A stretch of 64,000 bases of DNA from Ophiodon elongatus (taxonomy: Eukaryota; Chordata; Actinopteri; Perciformes; Hexagrammidae). Position 1 is the first letter of the stretch; every line of letters starts with the position of its first letter. Made by a program: the position numbers and the translations under genes. The DNA lies in contig JACSYO010000199.1 in NCBI GenBank assembly GCA_016806645.1, positions 485,001 to 549,000 on the forward strand, in the 5' to 3' direction. The notes below the pieces were generated by a model. That model ran no database searches and was not told the DNA's origin. It saw nothing but the letters and a program-made list of their open reading frames with translations. Positions 1 through 13,400 of this stretch are shown here, piece after piece.

Positions 1-1156
1 ACTAAAGAGACGATGCATCACTCTGTTAGAGTTGTTGGAACTACAGACACTTCCACTTGTTCCAGAGTGAGGCTTCTCCTCCACTAACGACCTGCGGTGG
101 GATCAGACACCTCTTGAACCAGACAGCAGACAGGTTGACCTTTGGCCTGTTGCTGAAAGCGATGACCGCCGTCGGCTAAACATGACAAGCTCTGCTGAAT
201 GTGTTCTACCCTGCTCATTACTAATGTTAATAGAGCCTGTATGTGTCTGTATCACAGCCTGTGAATGAAACCTTTTAGTCAGCAAATACTCCCAGAGAGA
301 GGCGGAGTGCGGGGGGAAGACAGGAATGATGGTTTGGAGCGTGCATTGACAGAGGCTGAACTATCCAAACACATTAGTTGTGAGCTGCAGATGCCGGCCG
401 TGTCCCGACTTGAAGTTCAGAACCTCTGCTTCTTGACTCTGCATTGCAATCATGCATTTTGTCTCTCACAAGCACTGACAAGCAGAGAGAAGGAGATCAG
501 ATGTGTTCTAATAAATCTCCTCACTGTAAAACACCAGACAGCAGACCTCAAGCTGAGTGAGGGACCAGACGTCCTCGTAACAACTATCCCATCAATGCAG
601 CAGGAACGTCCTGCACAGCAAGACACCTGTTTATTTCAGATATGTCTCTACTGATTAATACAACTAAATGAATGCTGATCAACATCACATTCATCAGTTT
701 GTCATCAGTCAGCTTCCCAAAACATGACTTCACAGCAGGGTGAGAGAAGAGAGCTGAGTCACCGCTGAAGGTGGAGCAAACAAATACACTGCATGCGTTC
801 CAGATCTAAATGAGTAACACACGTAGGACGTTACTGACTTTAATATTTCTTTTACAAATCACAAACATATTTCTCCCTACTTCCAATTAAGAGATAAAAG
901 TCATAAAATCAGAGGGGTCAGTATCAATTGCTTGTCGTCTCCTCACACAGTCAATAGTCAGTTTGATCATCAATGGGCAAGAGCCTAATGTTAAAATTCT
1001 AAATGTACAATTAATGCAGTGCACAATATCCTAAAACGATTTTCACCAATGCAGCGTCTACGGCAGCACAGTGGCTCTACAAAGAGATTATTATCTTATC
1101 TTAATGAAATGGACTGTGACTGATGGACAGACGCATGAAAACACCATTTGGAGCAA

Positions 1157-1202
1157 GTGTGTGTGCGTGCGTGCGTGCGTGCGTGCGTGCGTGTGTGTGT
1201 GT

Positions 1203-1235
<33 letters not shown>

Positions 1236-1236
1236 C
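1157..1236. repeat. GT/GCGT microsatellite
   Basis: Alternating GTGC and GT units for 80 bp. Open frames over it are repeat artefacts. Confidence 0.95.
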
Positions 1237-1399
1237 CAATGTAATATACAGACAGACACACAGTGTACATGCATGGACACACACCAGACCAAATTTTTCA
1301 TAATTTTCTCTTCTTTATGACTTCTGACTATGAGGGTAGAGTCCCCACCTGCAGGCAAACACCTGGGCCTGTGACGGTAGAGAGAGGTTAGCACACAGG

Positions 1400-1439
1400 A
1401 AGAGAGGGGGGAGGAGAGAGAGTGAGAGAGAGAGAGAGA

Positions 1440-1492
<53 letters not shown>

Positions 1493-1524
1493 CGAGAGAG
1501 AGAGAGAGAAAGAGAGAGAGGAAG

Positions 1525-1575
<51 letters not shown>
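1400..1575. repeat. GA microsatellite with embedded GT run
   Basis: Long purine GA tract interrupted by a GT run at about 1441-1462. A 213-codon open frame on the other strand consists mostly of its Ser/Leu translation. Confidence 0.95.
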
Positions 1576-1576
<1 letters not shown>

Positions 1577-2291
1577 TATTGACTGGAGACAGACAGCAGG
1601 TTGGAATGTTGGCCTTAAGGCTCACTTGGGATACACATAATGTATGAGGGAGAGGAGGGAAGGAGGGACAGGAGAAAAAGGGCGAGACAAAAGGAGAGAT
1701 GAAGAGTAAAGAGCAGTGGGTGAATGAGGAAAGAGAGGGCAAGGTGGAGCAGACAAAGGCAGGAGAAGAACCAAAGGGAGGACAAAGGGAGAGAGAGATG
1801 GAGAAGATGCTGAAGAGAAGTCATTCCTATAATCTGTCATGACATGGGGGGGAGGGGGGGGGCTGCGTATCAAATCTCCGCTCTGTTACCATGGCAGCTC
1901 AACACGCACACACACTGGACCCAGATGTCCAACAGTGATGATGTCACAGGGCTAGAATAATGGAGACAGCTGCTCAGAAAACTCAGAGCTTGTGTAGTCA
2001 ACGCTTGTGTGTGTAAGTAAGTAGTTATGAAGTATGTTATTAAAGTTGTGGTTACACACACGCTTTCCCCCCCATTGATGGCTGATCCTATAGATGCATT
2101 GCGATGCGGACGTGAACGATCCTGCATCAATGTGACAAAAAATAATCCTGAGTTTGGTTTCATCTCAGCTCATTTACTGTCATTTACTGCCCGTCACGCT
2201 TGTTTCTCCCCTCTGACCTGTTTCACAGGGGGCGGAGCTTACGCTCGCTCCGGAGCAGGCAGCAACCACAGCATTGTAGGTCTTTATACAT

Positions 2292-2560
2292 TTAGATAGA
2301 TAGATAGATAGATAAATACTTTATTAATCCCGCAAGGGGAAATTCTTTCAGTACAGCAGCATTTTTACATAAGAAAATTAATTTTTTTACATAAGAAAAG
2401 AACAATATATACAAAAATAGAATAGAAGAAGAAGAAGAAGAAGAAGAAGAAAATAAGAAAAATGCACAATATATACAACAAATAGAATATTAATATTAAA
2501 TTAAATTAAATTAACTAACAAAACAAAACAGTAGTGCACGATGTAGCCAACAACAAACAA
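2292..2560 (-). mobile_element. 3' end of a non-LTR retrotransposon, GATA tail
   Basis: GATA repeats are followed by actttattaatcccgcaagg and ggaaattc. On the minus strand this reads aatttcccc...aataaagta followed by tetranucleotides, the usual 3' terminus of a group of fish non-LTR elements (Rex1-like by memory). The rest is AT-rich with a GAA run at 2425-2451. Family name and inner boundary are uncertain. Confidence 0.55.
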
Positions 2561-3107
2561 AGGTGCTATAGTTGGTCTTTATACATTTGGTCTTTATACA
2601 TTTGTTTTGTTTTTGGATGGAGAAACGCTGATTCAGAACTCTTCCCCTGTTTAACAATGTTGTAATATGTTAAATATTCTAAAATATTAAATATAGTGTA
2701 AATATCAACATGAAAGTGATCTTCTGTATAAAAATGAATTCTGCCATTTTATCAACATTAATAATAGAGAAAGCTCCTTGATCACTTAAATGTTGATCTT
2801 TTGCAAAATCTGAAGTTCTTAAGGAAAATATTCCAGGGTTGGACACATACTATTGATCTATGCAAAGTGTGTACACAATGTACAAGCAGATTATATCACT
2901 AATCTCATTTTATTCCAGTTGGGGATGAACCAAAACCATCCTAAAATACAGAGTGTTATGAATGCCTGTGTTTTCTGTAGCGCTCCTCTCCTCCCTCCTC
3001 TGTGTCTGCAGGTCACATGCTGCTCAGACTCTCTGCAGCAGGATGTTTACAACGCTCTGCTATTGTCCACTGTGGGAAGCTTCCAAGCAACCAAGGAAAT
3101 ACCTCAG

Positions 3108-3122
3108 GCACACGCACGCACG

Positions 3123-3192
<70 letters not shown>
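3108..3192. repeat. CA microsatellite
   Basis: CACG units followed by an almost perfect CA run. Confidence 0.95.
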
Positions 3193-3194
<2 letters not shown>

Positions 3195-3387
3195 CATAAA
3201 CACGTACAACAAGTGGTCTAAATAAAAGACAAGAGGCTGAACATGTAGAGTTCATGGAACTCAAATTCAGGGCAGAGCCAGGTCGGGATGTCACAATGGC
3301 AGAAATGTAACAGTGCTTACTATTCTGGATACCTGATTCTATACCATGGGGAAACACTAACAAAACAACTTAGCGCTAGAAAGTTAA

Positions 3388-3610
3388 ATGGACTTTACTT
3401 CTGACCACTCAAAGCGCTTTAACACTACATGTCATCATTCACTGGTGGGAGGAGCTATACCATGCAAGGTGCCACCTGTCCATCAGGAGTAGCTACCATT
3501 CACACACTGTAGGCACAGCTACAGGAGACATGGACATGGACTAGTGGAGCCGGGGATCGAACCGCCGATCGTCTGATTGAAGGAGGACCCTGCTCTGAGC
3601 CAGAGTCCTT
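3388..3610 (-). mobile_element. tRNA-derived SINE copy 1
   Basis: On the minus strand a B-box-like ggttcgatccccggctcc is followed downstream by caaagcgctttgagtgg-type tail sequence (tail read on the minus strand as aaagcgctttgagtgg). The same order occurs in at least five other places in the window. Confidence 0.7.
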
Positions 3611-5090
3611 TACAACCCGTAACTGTGTCCAAAGCCATGACCACAGATTTATTATTTGTCCTGTAAACTCTGCATTTAAACTCCAAAAGGTATTTTACAT
3701 ACATCTAATTTAGTAGTCCATATCAATGCCAATGAAATTCCATGATTCTTGATACAAAAAAAAGAAAAAAAGAAAGAAATGCAATGTACTAATTCTTTAT
3801 TGCTATTTACATATAGGTTTTTGCTAAATTATTATTAATCTCTGATGACCTACCTCAAGTTTCTTGCCAAAAATGAAATTTTACTTGATTACTTTTCAAC
3901 ACATTATGGTATAATTAAAAGGTACCTGCGCCCAATAAAATTTTTTACTGAATAGAGCTTGAACGTATAATAATGTTACTCAATGTAATCTTGTACGTTA
4001 TTAATCCAAAAAGGAGTGTGCTAATGTGACCTGGCTCTCCTGCAGTCACGGTGTGCTTCCCAGAGGAGCCTTATCATTTCCTTCTACCAGGAGGACGTCA
4101 GTCTTCAGCCCTACACTCCCTGGTCCCGCTGTACTCTAGAAAAACTAGTTCATCATGTTTTTAGAATATTTACCTTTACCACTTTACCTTAAACTATACG
4201 TATCTGTAACTTTTCTTTGTCGTTTTTTACTGTGCAAAATACAAAGTTGTTGTGTAAGTAAACATGTAATTGAAGTATTTTCATGATTAGTACATGAATC
4301 AATTAGCTATTGGTTGAACAGAACAAGCACTTTCAAGCATTCATCACTGTTTTCTGGCATATAGACCAAATGAATAACTGTATAATCAAGAAAATGATTG
4401 GCAGATGAAAATAAACATTAGTTGTAGCCTTAATTTCCAACAGCACTTGAAAGCAGCAAGTAAAATAAGAGACACATTGCTGTCGGCTAGCCTAAAATGT
4501 AATTGATAAATGGCTTTATTTTTACCCTCAATAAAGACCCAGGGAGCGCTCCTCTGAAGGTCACATCATGGGGGTTTGACAGAGATCTAGGCTCCCAGCT
4601 GCCCCCCCCCCACCCTCCTCCCTCCTCCTCCCCTCCCCCTGCAGGGCTGCTGCTGATGCTGGGAGCAGCCTGCAGCCTGCAGTCTCCAGCCCAGAGTTAC
4701 ACACACCCTCAGTATGCCAATTAATCAGTCCTCCTCCTCCTCCTCCTCCTCTCCTCTCCTCTCCCACCACATGGTCCTTTGTACTCCTTACTTACTTACT
4801 GCTGAGATGAAACCTTGAGTCAACTGTATGTATCACATTATTGATATATGTGGTATTAGTATGATTATGTGTTATATTAGGCTAAAGAGGAACTACAAGG
4901 ATGTTAATAAAATAAAACTATTAAAGACCATAAAAGTCTAGAGTAAATAACAACAAAGACCATCTAACAACATTAATACTATTGTTGGGCTGTTATTGGA
5001 GCTAATAATAAAAATAACAAAGTAAACCACTACTTAACGCCGTAGTTGTATATTTGGTCCTGAAATCAGAGCCCACATATGCTAACGTTC

Positions 5091-5196
5091 CATCCTCTCT
5101 CATCCCCTTCTTCATCCTCTCTCATCCCCTTCTTCATCCTCTCTCATCCCCTTCTTCATCCTCTCTCATCCCCTTCTTCATCCCCTTCTTCTTCTC
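5091..5196. repeat. 22-bp tandem repeat, about four copies
   Basis: Units begin catcctctctcatcccc at 5091, 5113, 5135 and 5157, with a shortened last copy. Pyrimidine-only on the plus strand except for the A in each cat. Confidence 0.93.
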
Positions 5197-5239
5197 TAAG
5201 TGGCTCCAGAGAAACCAAGCGAGCAGCTCTGGAGCCAAC

Positions 5240-5308
5240 CGGGCTCAGAGGTACCGGGCTCACCGGGCTCAGAGGTACCGGGCTCACCGGGCTCACCGGG
5301 CTCAGAGC
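5240..5308. repeat. short GC-rich tandem repeat
   Basis: Repeats of ggctcaccg and ggctcagaggtacc. On the minus strand it translates as a GEPGEPG-like collagen-looking string, which is a repeat effect. Confidence 0.9.
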
Positions 5309-5348
5309 AACGTGTGAGTGGAAGAGTTTGCAAGCAGCCGCCGCTTAC

Positions 5349-5373
5349 CTTTGTCGCTTTTCTCCTTCTCCAT
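5349..5373 (-). CDS. possible first coding exon of a downstream minus-strand gene
   Basis: An ATG at 5371-5373 on the minus strand opens MEKEKSDK and runs into a good donor, gtaagc. Upstream (5374-5560) is the most CpG-rich sequence in the left part of the window, with a GCGGGCGCGCC core and a CCAAT-type motif near 5459. This looks like the 5' end of a gene reading towards position 1, but I could not find its next exon and do not recognise it. Chance occurrence is possible. Confidence 0.3.
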
Positions 5374-5560
5374 GTGTAAAACAAATATATTTCTCCGGTG
5401 ACAATAGAGGCAGTGCGGGCGCGCCTGTCAGCCCCCAGCAGTGACTGACAGCAGTGTCGGCCAATTGTCGTCTCCGTTACAAGAGGCGGGACTTGTGTGG
5501 CTCATCGCCATGTGGGACCTTTCTCCTCAAGGGAATGGAGAAAATATGGCGAGTAGCTTC

Positions 5561-8500
5561 TGGACGAGCTCTGGAGCTAATTCATACTTTAATAAAGAAA
5601 AGAGAAATGTTATTACTTCTTAATATCTAAGCATAATTGTAATGTTGTTGCTGGTTGAGGTGGAGTCAATTGTATCTAGATGTCAATGGGTAGTTACCAT
5701 CTAAAAAAACAACAACATAATAATCATAACTTTATTATTTTAATTTAGAAATTCAAAATGTAGCTGGGTTGGTTTCTGCAGCTGTGCACCTTGTTATGAA
5801 AAATGCTCAGACATTTTATGTTTCTATTGACTTCAATATGAATTTATAGAGAGAATATGTTTTCCTTATATTTTTGATATGCATAAAAGTAGCTTCTTGT
5901 CCTGGGTCTCCCAGGATGGACAGACATGCAATAGATGTTGTGTGAACAGATGTTGAGGGATAGTCCATGGTCCACAACAGAGAAGAGGGGACCTTTTGTA
6001 TTATTATCATTTATTATAATGATGTTTATTATATTAACAGGCTTTGGCAACATTGTGTTATATGCAGTCATGGCAATAAAGCCACTAAAACTTAAACCAG
6101 CGTAGACCTCCTCGTGTCACTGACTAAAGTATGATACTTGTTTTTATGGTTATGTGAAGGCCTCTGAAAGCACTCAGTTGAGTTTTGAGGAAGATAAATA
6201 ATCAAAAGGTCAGCAGACCAGGAGCTCAAGACAGGACGTGGAATCTTCCCTTCGTCTCAAAGTGTTTAGGAGCTTAAAATAACAAGAAGCTCACTCTCTA
6301 ATAAATGCAATAAAATGAAATGAGGAATTAGGGAAATTAAACTTATTGTGAAGAACCCTGGAACTCCCCTTCTGAAACAGTGCATCTAGTTTAGCTTGAA
6401 TTGGATAAAGCATTCAATATGAAGTGAAATGTGTTTGTTAAAGGATTAGAGAGCAGAATGTGATGAAAGAGAAACAAAGTAAGATTAGAACGAGAGAACA
6501 AATATACAACTCGTCAGTGAACTTAACATTTATTACATGATGGATATCAGATGTTAATTTGCAACAAAGCCAACTCAGAAAGCAATCAGTCAAAGAGATT
6601 GAGCCATAACAGAGAGTTAGGCCTCTGATCAGACACTCAGTTATTTGTCTTTTTTTTTGATAATGAATGCTAAGTTATGACAGAAATGAATGTAAATTTC
6701 AAGATAACCACAAAAAAAAACTAACTTTCATTGAGACATTCATTCTTCTACATTTGTATATATTTTCATTTAATTTACTCTGTCTCAATGAAGTTCTGAA
6801 TTCTGGATGGAAGACCTTCCCTGGCCTCTGACCCGAGGAGTTCTCTCGGGGTCAGTTAGCCTGAAGAGAGGACAGGTCTCTGGGTAATCCCTCCCTACTC
6901 TGATGGAGCACCACTTTGGCTACGTTCACACTGTAGGCTTCATGTTCACTTTGACAGAAAGATGTGTCTTCTATTTTATCACAATTGGAGGCAGTTGGAG
7001 CCTTATTGAACCCTGGATGTTAATCAGTGAAATATTTAACTTGTAGGATGACACGAGTTAATGGAATGATCTCATCCCATCCATGGTTGGCTGATTTTGA
7101 CGTAAGTCTTTAGGAATGTCTTTTCTTCTGGTTTAATTTGTTTCCCCTCATGAAGTCTCACAGTACTTATTGACTTGTTTGCTCAGTGTTCTCACAACTA
7201 GTCTAAGTATAAATCAATACTGTACCAGGGCAGATTTTCTGCTGACAAATATAATCATGTTTGAAACAGCTCAGATTATGTAACCTTCTACAGACTCTCT
7301 AAACTTTAAACTAAATTGTATTACTATCTGGATTTTATTTGTGTTGCTCTTACCATCAGTTGTGGTAACACTGTGGTCACCAACGCAATTGCAGATATTG
7401 GAACATGGCGACATCGCTAAAAATAAGTTCAACGTTCAAAACACAAACAGTCGACACATGTTGAAAAGAAGCCAATGGTTTGGCCAGATTAGTTAAAGTA
7501 GGGCGTACCTATAATGTTGCCAATAATTCCTCATTGCTGCAGGAAAACTTAGGAAAACTGGCTGATTTGGGCAATTTGTCCTAGTGGAACTTGCCGTTTA
7601 TGGTACTGTCTAATGTTAAAGGTGCAAGATACGGATTGGGAGCATTTCAATTTCCTCTCAACGGACAGATTGTAATTAGTTCGGGGCGGCGGCTCACATC
7701 TACCGGTGCTAACAGTGTTGACCTTCGGGGGAACCGGAGGGTGGGTGCTATGCATCCATGACAACGCTGTCAGTTGGGACGGTGTTATGAGCTGTCACCG
7801 CCGTATGAGAGCAGTGCAGAGCGGCGGTCAGTCTGGTCCAATCCAGCATTCATAGCAATACCTACAAAAATAGTGTGCCGTCACACCCTGGCCGGTTGAG
7901 AGGGACGTGCTGTTCGTTTCCCATGTCAGACCAGAAGTCATGTTGATGTTTTTGTCATGTGACTTGTGTACTTCGGCCCTTCCGTGGTTATTTTATCCCA
8001 AAGCCCAATCTTTTCCTCAAACTTACTAAGTAGTTTTGTTGCTTAAACCGAACTGCGTTTAAGAAAGTGAAGACAGAAGCTTACTTTGAAAAGACCATAT
8101 GCATGTAACACGCGGAAATTGACACGTGTTGCTGGACTTTTGTGGGAAAACACGAAAAACCAGGGGTAACTTTTCGTAGGATATCATACAACTGGTTGTA
8201 TGAGGATACGTTAAACCAGTGGGGCACGCTCACATGCATTAACATACACTAAAGCTATGTCAACAAAGCAAGGAGAAGCTCTGATAACACACACAGACGT
8301 CATTCTCTGCTCAGGGAGACATTACTCCACTATATCTTCACATCGACAATAGTTGTTTGACGCTATATTAATGTTCAGAATACACTTGCAGTATTGTCAT
8401 TCTGACCATTTTTGACATTCATGTAACAAACTCAAACAGTCCGACCCATAGTGACTCTGTAGTTTGGATAAAGCACTTTAATAGCAGATGGATATTAGAA

Positions 8501-10317
8501 AGAGGACATGACGCTTCATGACAACAGTTAGTGTGTTACTTACAGGAGAAAAATTAATTTGACACAAACTCAAAATTTGATATGTTTTTCTTCAAAATCT
8601 CTATACTCTGTGATGCTATTCATTCAACACTACACCCTTATGATTTCAAAATAAAATCCCTTCCTTAATGCAATTAAATAAATACCTAACAGAGGCTAAT
8701 GTAAGCAGCTGACCCGGGCATTTCATTTGATGCAACTTAACCAGAAAATAATCTATCACTCAAACCACATGATAATGTTTTCATACATTTCTAATCTGAG
8801 GTCAGTGAACAAACCTCAATCCTCATGCATGACTGAAGAGTTATACATCATGGCAGACAAATATATCTGGTATATGTCCAGTATGTGTTCACATACATCT
8901 TACAGTATGTTAGTTGGCAAGTTGATCGACGAACGGTCCAGAAATCATCAAGCAAAGCTGATGGGCTTAAATGTGGAGCTTTTACTGTACGCAACAATGC
9001 TTTCAAACAACAAACATATGAGGAGTTAAACCTCAATCCGAGAAGGTATAACACAGCTTGAGTATTGAGTTTTAAATCAAGCAAGACCCCACTTGTTATG
9101 CTGCAGGTCTGTGAAGCTTTGCAAAGTCAGCATGGGCCTTTTTTTCTGGTAGCAAAATTATGATTTCTCTCAGCTGATTCTTATGATTAGATTAATGCGT
9201 CATGATTAATCCTTTCCAGAAGTCAAAAATAGCTTATAAAAATAATTTCATTTGTTTGTTTGATGTGAGGGCACGTGACTCTGGCAATCCTACGTGTTTG
9301 ACACCTTTGCACACCCTAAAACCCTGACACTGTCCTGTACTGTATGTTTTCTGCAGGGCCTCTCCTAAACACTCCTCCTATCTGTGATTCACTGCCGTGG
9401 TGAGGCCCCTGTCCAGCCCTGGCTCTCCTATCTGTGCTGATTTATGAGATGCTTGTGTGAGATACAGGACTGCATATCAAAACTACCTGGCCAGTCTTTC
9501 TCAACTTCTCTAATAGAGAAGAACATGAAGGAAAACTGAAAACACAAGTGTTGATAAGGTGCTTTTTGAGTTTTTGAAGAAAGAGATCACAGAAGCTGGA
9601 GTTGTTTCTCGTCCCCGTCTTTGGCCTTGACATGCTTTAACCGTGTGTACAGTCTGCAGTCTCTTCACTGTCCTTAAGTAATGGCAGGGTTGTAAAAATG
9701 AACTGTCTTGACAATGTAACAGTCACTCGGTGCAGGGAGAAAAACTTATAATGATGGAGAGACAGCGAGAGAGAAAAAGCAGAGCAGCAAACAGATAATA
9801 TAAAGAGACAAAGGAACAAATGAAAACTTGAGATATAAGCAGGTAAGGTGAGATAAATCAAGATTGAGCGAGCAGAAGAAGGAGCACATCAAACAGTCAG
9901 AACCACAGAACCTTGGGGAAGGCCTGCACACGACTTAGTTCCTAATTAGTAATTATTTTGCCGGTGTGTATGAAAGCGCCGAGATAGGCGGGGGAGGATG
10001 CAGAAACCTCACGGGAGGCGAGGAGCATCAACACAGGCCATGCAAACGCAGCTCCTCGTCCTCCTCTGAAAGGTCGTCAGTCAGACATTCAGACCACATT
10101 GCATACAAAAAGCTTTAGATGCTGCCTCAACATCATGAAAATGTTCCCGCACGGAGCGCCCTCCGTGACATCACAGACAGATGGCATGGCGTTGTACAGG
10201 TGGAGAGTAGGGGTATCATGGTGCTGCATATATAGATATTTCCAATGGGGTGGTGTTATTTTATGCTTCCTCCCGCACAGGACGGATGCTTGTTAAAATG
10301 CTTTTTTCCCCTCCTGT
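5561..10317. other. ablim2 3' UTR and intergenic DNA
   Basis: The part next to 10317 is the 3' UTR of ablim2; its poly(A) site could not be fixed. The remainder has no recognised exon. It contains the dispersed element at 7616-8380. Open frames are short and lack family motifs. Confidence 0.6.
7616..8380. mobile_element. dispersed element, longer copy
   Basis: Starts with ttaaaggtgcaagatac and ends with actatatcttcacat and, further on, atgttcagaat. The same start, middle (gaggtgggtgcta-like words) and end occur in the same order at 53955-54248. A short inner part (about 8170-8215) also matches 56383-56425 in reverse. No coding capacity is seen, so it is probably non-autonomous. Class unknown. 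Confidence 0.55.
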
Positions 10318-10431
10318 CTAAAAAAGACGGGCCTTCTTCTTCAGGTCGGTCTTCTTCCAGAGCGCCAGGCGGTCAAACTGCTCCAGGGTCATGCCGAAAA
10401 CCTGCTGGAAGTCCTCAGGGGATAGGTGTCT
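10318..10431 (-). CDS. ablim2: ablim2 last coding exon: headpiece core and stop
   Basis: This exon contributes 37 codons plus TAG after acceptor ctttttcag. It encodes RHLSPEDFQQVFGMTLEQFD, then RLALWKKTDLKKKARLF and stop. The Phe core, the Trp and the C-terminal KKKxxLF are typical F-actin-binding headpiece features. The 3' UTR follows at lower coordinates; its end was not determined. Confidence 0.97.
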   Translation of the reverse strand, partial: RHLSPEDFQQVFGMTLEQFDRLALWKKTDLKKKARLF

Positions 10432-13400
10432 CTGAAAAAGTTAAACACAGCAGGAAAAATATACTTAATGAACGCAATAGATCTATATTTTATATGGAGC
10501 AGGTTATAATTTGAAGAAACTGTCCCCACTGCTCATTACTGATGAGTTTTGATGATGAAGATGGAGGGTGTTTATAACACTATGAATTCAGGTTGGATAA
10601 AGTTTGAGACCAAAGGTCTTTTTTCCACAAAGCTGTTCCTTCTCTGAACTCAACTAAAGCGTTGTAGTTGCATAATGTTAAGAAGAGCACTGCCACGTGG
10701 TCTACTGAAGGGTAGATCAGCAAAATGCTCACATTGTATTGACAAGAAGCTATATTCTGTTTTCTGAATTTAAAGAAAAAAAGCTCCAGGAGGGTTAGTG
10801 GGTTGTGAAACATAACACTACCATGTGATAAAATAATACCATGTAAGGTTTGCTGAATCCTGTGGCTAAAAGTGGCAATTCCATCTCAGGAACTGACACG
10901 ATGGATTTACCTCCTCTGAGACCAGTGGCAAGCTTAAACATAGTTCAACAGTAACTGGATCATTTATACTCTGTGCCCATCAAAGTTCTCCAGTTTCTCT
11001 GCCCATTCCGAGCTGGATGTCCAGACAGTCGAAAAGCTACCGCAACCCCCAACGAGGGGCCGTGTTTAAGGTGTGACCTCCCTTTGGCTGTGCGGACACT
11101 CGTGACCCTCAAGAATGTGTCAAGCATAAATCACGCTTTAGTTTGGCTAGAAAGATCCTATTTTTTTCAGAACGTATACACTTTCTGATACCAGATAGAA
11201 AGAAGGCTTTGTAACTTTGTTGGTTGAGGATAGAGTTGGTCCTGAGAAAACTCTAGTTGGTGTTGCTTCTACTTCGCCACATAGCTAATGTGGTAGCTTC
11301 TTCAGATTTGGTTCTCTGTGCTCCCATAAAGAGCAGCACTGAACAGCAAAAAATTAATCCACTAAATCACAGCAATTGAAATGAAATGAATGATTTAAAT
11401 TCTGCTGCTATATGCTGGAGTAATCAAGAACGAACACTAGCATTGTCCTTGGTCGAGTTGAATCTTCACTGGGCTATACTCTAATGAATCACGTGAAGCA
11501 CAACCATCCTCTGGCTCTTTGGCTCAGACAATCAAAACTTTTACCTGAACCGATGAGTTAATTTCTGCCTCAGGCCAGCCTGACTTCTGCTGCGTGGTAA
11601 ATCAGTAGCAGCTCACTCAGATTGGCATCACATAGGAGACTCCAATCCTAAGATCATGTTTGTGTTCACCACAAAAGCAGGCGTTCTAATGCCTTCTGTA
11701 TTGCGGTTTAACACACCACATTCTGTGCCTCAGAAGTTTATCCAAGCAAAGCTCCTAGCCAAAACCCAGCTATGAACAAAAACATGATGGTACTGATTTA
11801 GACCAGGAACAAAAGCATATGGCATTTTATTGCAAAACTTTGGAAGCACTGGGCTCAGCAGGTGTGCGTCTCTATGATGATAGTGATAGTAAATTAGAGG
11901 CAGGCTACTCCTGTGTGGTTAGCCAATCACCTGGTTTCCATACCAACCAACAGAGGGAGGAATGTGGAGTGATACCCTGAGGGAAAAACACCCAGATCCC
12001 TTTAATGTTTCACCTGCCATGCTGACAGGATAATAACATGATAGTAAAATGATGGAGAATATAATCTCTATTATTCAACACAAAGTGTTACGTAATAAAG
12101 TTATCATGACAAGAATTATGGAGGCTAACTTTCTATCCCGTCACCTCTTATTGTTACCTCCTTTTCTTAGACAAATTAAAGGGTACATCAAGCCTGAGGC
12201 TACATCCACACTAATACGTTTTCGTTTTAAACCCGTCCATACGGGCGTTTCAGCATCATCTTTTAAATGATCTCAGTCCACACGGCAACCTTTGAAAATG
12301 CGTCTCACATGACCATTCACGTACACTGGGCATGCGTGTGACGTGTAAACAGGAAGCAGGTTTCCTACACACTGCAGTTGGTTTAGTTGCAGAAAATACT
12401 GCGGAGGAAGAACGGCAATGGCAAAAAGAGGGAGCAGAGATTTACGTTCACCCAATAGACCGCTGTTTGTGTCCTGTGTGAAAACTGAAGTCAACATTGA
12501 CTTACTTGAATATATGTATGTATATTTGATAATGTATATATATATATATCCAAGTACATTTTTGTTTTGTGTAAATTTACAACGTTAAGCACCAGTTCAA
12601 AACTGCGACCGCAATCATGGAGTAAATATGGTTTACTCAGAAGATCGGCAGTTCGATCCCCCGGCTCCTTCAATCCATGTCAATGTGTCCTTGGGAAAAA
12701 CACTTAACCCCAAATTGCTCCCGAAGGCTGTGCCATCGGTGTGTGATTGGGTGTGAATGATTAGTTAGTTCTGATGGGCAGATGGCACCTTGCATGGTAG
12801 CTTCTGTCATCAGTGACAGTGAAATGGGTGTGAATGACTTATAATGTAAATTTCTCCCGTAGCTGGCTGTGTCTATTGTGTATGAATGTGTGTATGAATG
12901 TTATCTACTCCTGATGGTCAGGTGGCACCTTAGCCCCTCCCATCAGTGTGTGAATGGGTGTGAATGGGTGAATGATGTCATGTAGTGTTAAAGAGCTTTG
13001 AGTGGTCGGAAGACTAGAAAGGTGCTATACAAGTACAGACCATTTACCATTTAATGTAAATATGCTTTGAGTGGACGAGAAAGGTGCTATACAAGTACAA
13101 GTCCATTTACCATATTTTTGAAGTAATAGAGAATACAGTTTAGTTTTAGTTTTATTGTCAAAGGTTCTAATGTTTTGGCATGGAAATGTCTGAATTCAAA
13201 TGTATGGACAATATGTGCTTGATGACTTTATAAAAAAAAACATCTCAGGATGGATTAAACTGTCTTTACTATAAAGTACAGTGAATGTAAAATGAAATAT
13301 CTGGTGAGAATTTTTAGCCTTACACCTAGAGTTGGCCGTTTGGCCATTACAGTACGTTAAAAACTGCTCAAATCCCAATTTGTCCTGCTTGGATCAACAA

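Larger units (their letters stand above)
1..5090. other. no supported gene; repeats
   Basis: No exon chain or recognisable protein was found on either strand. The longest open frames are spread over simple repeats. The stretch holds GT, GA, GAA and CA microsatellites, a retrotransposon 3' end near 2292-2560 and a SINE copy near 3388-3610. Isolated splice-like motifs, such as ctcctgcag near 4040, have no partner I can recognise. Confidence 0.6.
5210..5560. promoter_or_regulatory. CpG-rich patch, possible promoter
   Basis: This stretch is visibly richer in CG dinucleotides than its AT-rich surroundings, including GCGGGCGCGCC at about 5416 and several ACCGGGC repeats. It would suit the promoter of the tentative exon at 5349-5373. 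Part of the signal comes from the short tandem repeat at 5240-5308, so the call is weak. Confidence 0.35.

Noticed and set aside
1101..1742. 213-codon open frame rich in Ser, Leu and His-Thr
   Set aside because: It translates GA and GT microsatellites; outside the repeats there is no recognisable domain.
5196..5384. Collagen-like GEPGEPGTSEPGEPG on the minus strand
   Set aside because: It coincides exactly with a short GC-rich tandem repeat, lacks a real Gly-X-Y domain length and has no splice context.
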